From CAZJBP01 sp964544115 (lineage in GTDB: Bacteria > Verrucomicrobiota > Kiritimatiellia > UBA8416 > JADHWI01): DNA of 7,180 bases. Made by a program: the position numbers and the translations under genes. Where the stretch lies: positions 1 through 7,180 of the forward strand of contig CAZJBP010000174.1 of the NCBI GenBank assembly GCA_964544115.1. Direction: 5' to 3'. Position 1 is the stretch's first letter, and the number at the start of each line of letters is the position of its first letter. This document shows positions 1 through 6,000 of the stretch, piece by piece. The notes below the pieces were generated by a model that was not told the DNA's origin, did not search any database, and was given only the letters and a program-made list of their open reading frames with translations.

Positions 1-610
1 CGACTTCCGCTACGAAGACCATCGAACAATTGCCCGTTTTAGCCATCTGGCTGACAATCACTTTTATCTGATCAACGATCTCTTTGGTAGACTTTGCTTG
101 CTTGTCCTGCAAAATAGAACGAAGGTCAGGACCAAGCTGCTGAAGGTTATCACGAGTAGTGCCCATCATTTTGTTCAGGTCTCGTTGTTCAGCCTTCTCG
201 ACATCAGTCGCATCAGCCTTCTGATAAAGTTCTGTGAACCGCTTTTGGCGCTCAACAGCCTTATCAAGTAAAGCTTTTATCGTTGCTTTTCCCTCAGGAG
301 TAGGGTTCTTAACTGTTGGAAGTTTTCCATCAGCAGTTGATGAAGGGATGAGTACCTTACGGATATTACTAAACTCATCTGAATTCAGAAAAGGATTGCC
401 GTTGATTGTATCTACGGTTTCGGCGTAGTACTTACTCATGGTGTCCATTTCCTCAACGGCGGCTTTCCCAGCCTTACAGTCATTCAGAGCTTTTGAAAAA
501 TCCACCGTACCGAACAGAGGCGTATTGGCATTCTCCACCACTGCTCCAATTAACGTTGCCATTCCAAGAATCAAACCAATTACAACTAAAGGATGCTTTA
601 ATGATTTCAT
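1..610 (-). CDS. OmpH/Skp-family periplasmic chaperone (3' end outside window)
   Basis: The frame is open from an ATG at 610-608 to the window edge, giving 203 residues with no stop, so the C-terminus is missing. Residues 1-28 look like a signal sequence: lysines at 2 and 5, then a hydrophobic stretch from about 7 to 25; no clear AxA cleavage site is visible. The mature start (LFGTVDFSKALNDCKAGKAA, 32-51) matches the first strand and helix of OmpH/Skp proteins, where a GYVD-like strand is followed by a helix with an AGK motif. Residues about 109-190 are charged and helix-rich, like the returning coiled-coil arm, and 178-203 (IVDQIK... then SMVFVAEV) match the final helix and strand. Family members are trimeric 'jellyfish' holdases that keep outer-membrane proteins soluble in the periplasm. 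Residues 66-108 are Pro/Gly-rich and break the arm. Cysteines lie at 45 and 195. The gene follows the Omp85 gene by 13 nt, matching the bamA-skp order of other diderms. Family assignment is fairly secure; the substrate is inferred. Confidence 0.85.
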   Translation of the reverse strand, partial: MKSLKHPLVVIGLILGMATLIGAVVENANTPLFGTVDFSKALNDCKAGKAAVEEMDTMSKYYAETVDTINGNPFLNSDEFSNIRKVLIPSSTADGKLPTVKNPTPEGKATIKALLDKAVERQKRFTELYQKADATDVEKAEQRDLNKMMGTTRDNLQQLGPDLRSILQDKQAKSTKEIVDQIKVIVSQMAKTGNCSMVFVAEV

Positions 611-615
611 ATTTT

Positions 616-621
616 CCTCCT
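616..621 (-). promoter_or_regulatory. Strong ribosome binding site of the ompH-like gene
   Basis: AGGAGG sits 5 nt upstream of the ATG at 610 and just downstream of the TAA of the Omp85 gene. It fixes the start of the ompH-like gene. With its flanks it is nearly identical to the site before the Omp85 gene. Confidence 0.85.
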
Positions 622-623
622 GC

Positions 624-2411
624 TTAAAATGTATGCCCAACCCTAAAGTGAGTTTTAACGTTTCCTTCTTCGTTAATTCCAAAATCAAGTCGTAACGGAC
701 CAAGCGGTGTTTGGAAGTGGACGCCCGCTCCATATCCCAAACTCGGTGCAAAAGCGCTATGCTGAGCAAAGCCGTTAATGACTACATTACCATAACGACC
801 GCCCCAAGCATCACCATAATCCGCAAACAACACCACAGCTAAAGTTTTTTGGATTGGGATGCGATATTCAAGGCTGCCGATGAATGCGTTCTGACCCCAG
901 AAACGATCTTCCTCATAACCACGCAAACTTTCAGCGCCACCTACAAAGAATTGCTCCCAGAATGGAAGGATTCCATCTGCGCGAGCGTAATAAAGTCTCA
1001 AAGCAAGTACCTGCTTTAGCTGGTTAGGTGTTTTTCTAGCCCCCTGCAAGCTGTAGTAATAGCGCATATCAATGGAACTTTTCGTGAAATCATGCGTCCC
1101 AAGAAGGTCCGGCATGTTAACTGCTCCACCAATCTTGGTGATATCGTCCTTACCAAACTCAAAAGCAACACGGATATAGTATCCCCTTGACGGGTCGAAA
1201 TCGACATCACGCCTGTTCTGTATTAAGCCTAACGATACAGATGAAATCGAACCATCCTGCTGGATAAAATCCTCACTCATAATGCCATCGACATTTTTTG
1301 TAGCGATTGATTCGGTGCGAAGTGTAAGGAATGCGTTATTAACCTTTGCGAACGGCCGATTGAGAGTTAATTCCCCGCCTCTACGCCTCTCTTCATATTG
1401 GCTTGATGCGTCAGTTGAAATTCCGCTTAAGCCTGAGCCGGCAAAACGATAATAAACTTTATCGTATGCTCTCAAAGAGATGCCAGTGTGATAACGATCA
1501 ATAACGGGATCGGCAAAGTTGGCTTCGATGCTGTTTTTGGCTGTACCAGTTCGCTGATAACTCACACCAACCGTTTCACCACGTCCAAGGAAGTTCGGGT
1601 CTTGAATTTCGAACAGACCAAAGATACCTTCCCTTTGATCATAACCAACGCCCACATTAAGTTGACCGGTACGACGCTCCTTAACAATAACATCGAGTTC
1701 AAGAAGGTTCGGATTACTTTCAAGCGGACGCGGGCCGCCCGTTGTTACATCTTCGAAATATCCTCGGTTGTAAATCCGATAGATATCGCCTTCCCACTCC
1801 TTTATGCTGAATACCTGTCCAACTCGCGTGCGCATTTCTTCTTTGATAACATAGGTCTTAGTGCGCTTGTTACCGATGATATTAATCTTTCCAATCCTAG
1901 ATTCATCGATTTTTATATTGAGGGTGCTCGTATTTTTTGGATCCGGTTCAAACTGCGAAAAGCCAATAAAGATATAACCCTTATCGCGAAATAGTTTGCG
2001 GATCGCTTGGATATCAGAACGAATGGTAAGGTGGTTAAGAACCTGCCCTGTCTTGGTCTTCATAACCTTCAAAATATCCACAGTCGGTAAAACCGTATTA
2101 CCCGTTATGTTAAGGTTAGTAATGATCGGGTTTTCGACCACATCATAAACGACAATAACACCATTTGGCTGCTGTTCGGCATGGGGCAAAACCGATTCAA
2201 AAAGACCAAGAGTGTAGATTGCATCTGAGTCTTGTCGGGCCTTTTCTTCAGTATATTCCGTTCCAGGTTCGAGCTTAGTCGCAGCAAGAATGGCTTCTTT
2301 TGAGACTTGTTTATTCCCTCTTACCTGCTGTTCAAGTACCGTTTGGTTCTGTGCCCAAGCGACCGCTATTAGGGTAAACAGCGATGCGATTAATATCCGA
2401 CGAATGATCAC
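624..2411 (-). CDS. bamA: Omp85-family outer-membrane assembly protein, three POTRA domains (BamA/TamA class)
   Basis: 595 residues, complete. Residues 1-20 form a signal peptide ending in AWA before Gln21, an AxA site for signal peptidase I. Three POTRA domains follow at about 22-95, 96-170 and 172-245, each with the usual strand ending in G-N (RGNKQV, ITGNTV, IIGNKR) and a helix-GYxF/LGLFE-type segment. The barrel spans about 247-595. It opens with VGVGYDQREGIFG and the NFLGRGE motif (273-279). The conserved loop-6 segment is GGAESLRGYEEDRFWG (491-506), with LRGY at 496-499. The chain ends in Phe (RVGHTF), as in outer-membrane barrels. The family inserts beta-barrel proteins into the outer membrane. 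E. coli BamA has five POTRAs and about 810 residues, while E. coli TamA has three and 577, so length and POTRA number fit TamA as well. I prefer BamA because the ompH gene follows, but the call is not settled. The start is GTG at 2411: there is no in-frame ATG until residue 117, and the GTG has a perfect Shine-Dalgarno sequence 5 nt upstream. Confidence 0.93.
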   Translation of the reverse strand: MIIRRILIASLFTLIAVAWAQNQTVLEQQVRGNKQVSKEAILAATKLEPGTEYTEEKARQDSDAIYTLGLFESVLPHAEQQPNGVIVVYDVVENPIITNLNITGNTVLPTVDILKVMKTKTGQVLNHLTIRSDIQAIRKLFRDKGYIFIGFSQFEPDPKNTSTLNIKIDESRIGKINIIGNKRTKTYVIKEEMRTRVGQVFSIKEWEGDIYRIYNRGYFEDVTTGGPRPLESNPNLLELDVIVKERRTGQLNVGVGYDQREGIFGLFEIQDPNFLGRGETVGVSYQRTGTAKNSIEANFADPVIDRYHTGISLRAYDKVYYRFAGSGLSGISTDASSQYEERRRGGELTLNRPFAKVNNAFLTLRTESIATKNVDGIMSEDFIQQDGSISSVSLGLIQNRRDVDFDPSRGYYIRVAFEFGKDDITKIGGAVNMPDLLGTHDFTKSSIDMRYYYSLQGARKTPNQLKQVLALRLYYARADGILPFWEQFFVGGAESLRGYEEDRFWGQNAFIGSLEYRIPIQKTLAVVLFADYGDAWGGRYGNVVINGFAQHSAFAPSLGYGAGVHFQTPLGPLRLDFGINEEGNVKTHFRVGHTF

Positions 2412-2422
2412 ATTATCCTCCT
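2408..2422 (-). promoter_or_regulatory. Ribosome binding site and overlapping start-stop/GTG start of the Omp85 gene
   Basis: AGGAGG lies at 2422-2417. The sequence after it reads ATAATGTGATC. The GTG at 2411-2409 begins the signal peptide (IIRRILIAS...). Two bases upstream, an out-of-frame ATG at 2413-2411 is followed at once by TGA (2410-2408), a one-codon start-stop overlapping the real start. The ATG is 3 nt from the Shine-Dalgarno and the GTG is 5 nt from it, so the GTG has the more usual spacing. The coding frame decides for GTG. Confidence 0.8.
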
Positions 2423-2424
2423 GA

Positions 2425-2967
2425 TTATGCGCGTAAATACGGTTCTAAGCGCTGGCGCATCCATGCACGTGCTCGTGCAACACGACTTCGAACTGCCTCC
2501 ACCGTTATCTCAAGAGTCTGAGCGATTTGCTCATAACTCATCCCTTCCATCTCGCGTAACAAGATGCAGTCCTTATAAAGGGGCGGGAGCGCGTTGATTG
2601 CATTTTCAATCTGAGTGCGTAACTCCTGCTGCTGTATCAATTTATCTGGAGCATTACGCTCATCCGCGACTTCCATCGGACTAGTTCCGCCACCTGGAAC
2701 ATTAACATCCAACGGCGTCTCAATCGCGCGCTGCTTCTTGCGTCTTGCCAGATGGTCAAGACAAAGGTTCATAGCAATTCGATAAAGCCAAGTATAGGCC
2801 TGGGATTCTCCCCGAAAACTATCATATGAGCGATAGGCTCGAATAAAAGTCTCTTGGACTAAATCAGCCGCCGCTTCATAATCGTTAACAACTCGATACA
2901 CCACATTATAGATACGTCGCTCATGTTCGGCAACGACCGCCTCGAACTCGTCCGACTGAGAGCTCAT
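2425..2967 (-). CDS. ECF-family RNA polymerase sigma factor (sigma-70 family, RpoE-like)
   Basis: 180 residues, complete. Region 2 covers about 8-80: the core-binding helix includes DLVQETFIRAYRSYDSF (35-51), followed by the promoter-melting and -10-recognition segment (YTWLYRIAMNLCLDHLARRK, 58-77). A polar linker of about 30 residues (82-112) rich in Pro and Gly leads to region 4 at about 115-175, with LPPLYKDCILLREMEGMSYEQIA and the helix-turn-helix ITVEAVRSRVARAR (154-167) that reads the -35 element. There is no region 1 or 3, which defines the ECF group; length is typical. ECF factors usually answer envelope or other outside stress and are held by an anti-sigma factor. None is encoded on either side here: the Omp85 gene starts 13 nt after the stop and the tamB-like gene ends 119 bp before the start. 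In E. coli, sigma-E controls bamA and skp, so a role in outer-membrane homeostasis is a reasonable inference, not shown. The ATG at 2967 has GGAGAG 3 nt upstream. Confidence 0.93.
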   Translation of the reverse strand: MSSQSDEFEAVVAEHERRIYNVVYRVVNDYEAAADLVQETFIRAYRSYDSFRGESQAYTWLYRIAMNLCLDHLARRKKQRAIETPLDVNVPGGGTSPMEVADERNAPDKLIQQQELRTQIENAINALPPLYKDCILLREMEGMSYEQIAQTLEITVEAVRSRVARARAWMRQRLEPYLRA

Positions 2968-2970
2968 CGT

Positions 2971-2976
2971 CTCTCC
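2971..2976 (-). promoter_or_regulatory. Ribosome binding site of the sigma factor gene
   Basis: GGAGAG ends 3 nt before the ATG at 2967. The spacing is short but the match is good, and no other in-frame start nearby has a better site. Confidence 0.6.
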
Positions 2977-2984
2977 GTTCGTAA

Positions 2985-3014
2985 AATCTAGTAAACAAAA
3001 TGTTACTCAGCCAA
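2985..3014 (-). promoter_or_regulatory. Weak housekeeping-type promoter candidate before the sigma gene
   Basis: On the minus strand, TTGGCT (3014-3009) and TAGATT (2990-2985) are separated by 18 nt. Each matches the -35 and -10 consensus at four of six bases. The implied transcript would start only about 11 nt before the ATG. Matches of this quality arise by chance in AT-rich gaps, so this is a candidate only. Confidence 0.22.
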
Positions 3015-3038
3015 TTAGACGATAGAATTACCATCTTG

Positions 3039-3059
3039 TGTCGGAATATCACGCCGACA
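3039..3059 (-). repeat. Short inverted repeat in the tamB-sigma gap
   Basis: TGTCGG (3039-3044) and CCGACA (3054-3059) form a perfect 6-bp inverted repeat with a 9-nt loop. No T run follows on the minus strand, so it is not a canonical intrinsic terminator. It overlaps the possible ECF -10 box and could be an operator, an mRNA stem or chance. Confidence 0.4.
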
Positions 3060-3074
3060 AGCCAATAATAGTTC
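3050..3074 (-). promoter_or_regulatory. Possible ECF-type promoter before the sigma gene
   Basis: On the minus strand GAAC (3074-3071) and CGTG (3053-3050) are separated by 17 nt. Many ECF promoters have AAC in the -35 box and CGT in the -10 box at 16-17 nt spacing, and ECF genes often drive their own transcription. The match is short and chance cannot be excluded. If real, the leader of the sigma mRNA would be roughly 75 nt. Confidence 0.2.
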
Positions 3075-3086
3075 TAAAGTCCTATT

Positions 3087-6000
3087 TTAAAAGCGAATGC
3101 CCGTTTCCAAGGTAAAGCGATTGATCTGCAGATAATCAATCGACCATCCAAGTTGCAAACGGCTCCAGAGACCTTTTTGAAACGGCAAACGATAGAACAA
3201 TCTGAATTGCCACGTCTCATCAGTCGCGCTGATTGAGCGATTATAATTGGCATAAACCCCGCCAAACAACTGCTTTGTCACCGCTATTGATAATGAATCA
3301 AGCCTATTCGGAGTGATATAAAACTCTTCGAGACCGAATAAAAATGCAATCTTATCCTGAATAGGTTTGAAAATTAGTCGCCCACCCCTACCCGCAGCAA
3401 CATCCATAAACAGATCTCTAAAGCCAGCCCCTGAATCCGAACTACTCGATACTAAGCTCGAAATCGCTTGCTCTCCTATGAGAAGTGATCTGACCTGCTC
3501 AATAGATACCCCTGCGGGATCAGACGATACCTGCATATTCGACCAGCCCTCATTTTTCAAAGGGCCATTTATACTTAAATCGATTTTGTAATATTTATAG
3601 GTTCCATCTGAGGAACGAATGGCTGCGCTGGTAGATGCTTGAACATCCAAATCAATTCGGGTTTGCGGTTCAGCTCCTACCCCTGCTGCATTATATGATG
3701 CGCTTACACGGCTATCTTGCTTCAGCTTTAACTCAGCAAGTGGAAGCGTAACATCACCACTCTGAATCACTAAATTTGAAGAAACCTTAGGCAATAAAGC
3801 ACTGCCTCCAAGCGTTGCATCACCAATGATTTTAGCTTGAAGAACCGAGTTTTTAAGTTCAACACCTTTGCCGATTTCAATGTTCACATCAAATCGCGGG
3901 TTAATTGGCAAAACCAAGCCAGCCGAAGAAGGCTTGAACTCACTTGGCAATCGAATACTCGCATTTGTCACCAAGAGTGTACCCTGAACTAGGGGGTTAT
4001 TAAGAGGTCCAACTACCTGAAGCCCACCATTTAACTTCGCTCTTATTGGTTCTTGATACTGTTCGACTAACTTACGTTCATCAAAGGATAAGCCATTCAA
4101 CTGTATTCCCAGGTTTATATTGCCGTTTGGATAATCGACCAAACTTATGTTACCGGAACCTAGGATTGAACCACCTTTCGATGAATCAAGCCGAAGCGTC
4201 TCAAGCCGAACCTCATTATGATTAAAGGCAATCCGAGCTAAGATATTATTGAAAGTTCCATTTAAATTGGTTAAAGCCAACGAAGAACCTGATGCCGTGA
4301 AAGCCCCTTCCGCTCTGGGTTCATCCAGCGTCCCTGAGATGTCAACATTCGCATTAATTAGGCCCTCCGTTCGCTTCGTATCGACTCGGTTTGATAAAAG
4401 TTCCAAAGCGGTCAAAGGCTGATCTTTAATCGCCAACTTTACCGATAAGGGTTCGCTAACTGGAATTTCAAGCGAGTCCCAGTGAAATGGTAACTCACCC
4501 GATATACGCGCCACATACCCTTTTCGTTTCAATGTAGCGTCTTCAGTCGCAATCTTCCCCTCACTAACCGTTATCAAACTGAAGTTAGCCGCATCTATTT
4601 GGTAATGAGTGTAAGAAATATCGTTTGCGTTAACCGTGAGGCGCAAATCAGGCGTACTAGAGAAGCCACTGAGATCAGCCGTTACATCGACTATCCCTTT
4701 CATATCCGACCACTTCCTATCCCATAACTTCAACCATTCCAAGTTAAAAGCATGGATATCGATACCGGCTGTAATCTCACCATTAGGATTGATGACGCCC
4801 GAACCCGACACGGCACCTTGCCCATATGTCCAATTAATCGCTTTAATGTTATACAACTCAGATTGACGCTCAACGTCAAAAGTTATCTGTCCAATCGTTT
4901 GCCCCCTCAAACTAAGGTCATCTGTATGGACTTTCACGACCATGGCTGGCGCACTCATTGGCCCATTTACACTAATATTCGCGCTCACAACTCCACCAAT
5001 TGCATTAAAACGATTCCAGGCTGACGGTGATAGGTTAAGATCAAAAGTAAGAGCAAGAGAGCGAAGTGTGTCGAAGGCCACATTATCAATAATTGCTGAT
5101 GTGGTTAAGTTTTTGCTGTCATAATTATACGAAAGATCGTCTAACCTGAAAAGTGTCTTGTCGGAAGTGATGAACCAATTACTCGCCTTAATTGTATGAT
5201 CAGCATAAACTAGCTGCCCCTCACCAGTTCCAATCGGCAAGTCATTCAGCGCTATATTTGTTAGGCCGATCTTCTCCGCAAAAAACTTTGGGTTCACCAT
5301 TGTGCCGGATATCGTACCTGATACATCTGCGTAACCGGTGAGGCGGATACCATTTTTCGTACTCGGAATACCACTTGACGGCAGGTTCAAATAGGCATCA
5401 AATCGCGAAAGCGGCACGTTTTTAGCCAAGAATTCAAAGCTCATATTCTTATCTGAAGTGATTAAACCATTAGCCCGCACTTCGCTGGAATTGAATTTAG
5501 CAAAAAGCTCAGGTACATTCAAAAGGCCGTTTCTATAATCAAAGGTTGCTTGAGCAGAATCGATTTTAATCAGGTCTATCTGAGCGCCACGCCCCCAGGT
5601 TATCATTCCAGTAACTCGCGGATTTCTAACGGTTCCTGCGACGGTCAAGTTCGGCACCGTAAGAGCACCGCCCAATCCTATCTTCAATTTGAGCAGTCGG
5701 CTCACCTCAGGCGCTGGAATATCAGTGGCAGACAGTATTAAATTCAATAATGGCGATGTTCTTCCGCCGTATATAACCGTTCCCTTAGCTGAAACAAGTG
5801 CGGCGCCGCGCCGTATTTCCGCTTTTTCTAACCTCACTCTGTCGACATCTGCGCTGAAATCGGCGTCGAGGGCATTCGCATTCATTTCACCCAACCGACC
5901 ATCATAAACTTGAATATTGCCCTTTACACGTGGCTTGGTAAAGGAGCCTTTAAGGTCTCCGCGAAAATAGGCAATTCCTTGAACCTTCTTATTGCTGACG

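Larger units (their letters stand above)
2968..3086. other. 119-bp intergenic gap between tamB-like and sigma genes
   Basis: This is the only sizeable non-coding stretch in the window. It contains a 6-bp inverted repeat, two copies of AGCCAAT (3009-3015 and 3060-3066, same orientation, 51 bp apart), weak promoter candidates and the sigma ribosome binding site. No open frame with a start and Shine-Dalgarno sequence, tRNA-like fold or T-tailed hairpin was seen. It may mark a transcription start internal to the cluster. Confidence 0.6.

Noticed and set aside
234..695. Three short plus-strand open frames over the ompH-like gene and the end of the Omp85 gene
   Set aside because: They overlap the minus-strand ompH-like frame, which has a signal sequence, family motifs and a strong ribosome binding site; the plus-strand products have no family features.
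1488..1994. 168-codon open frame on the plus strand inside the Omp85 gene
   Set aside because: It lies fully antisense to a clear barrel and POTRA coding region, shows no recognisable domain or convincing ribosome binding site, and is best explained as a shadow frame.
3039..3059. Intrinsic terminator after the tamB-like gene
   Set aside because: The stem is only 6 bp and no T run follows it on either strand.
3067..3086. AATAG/CTATT inverted repeat next to the tamB-like stop codon as a terminator
   Set aside because: The stem is 5 bp, AT-rich, with a 10-nt loop; too weak to support.
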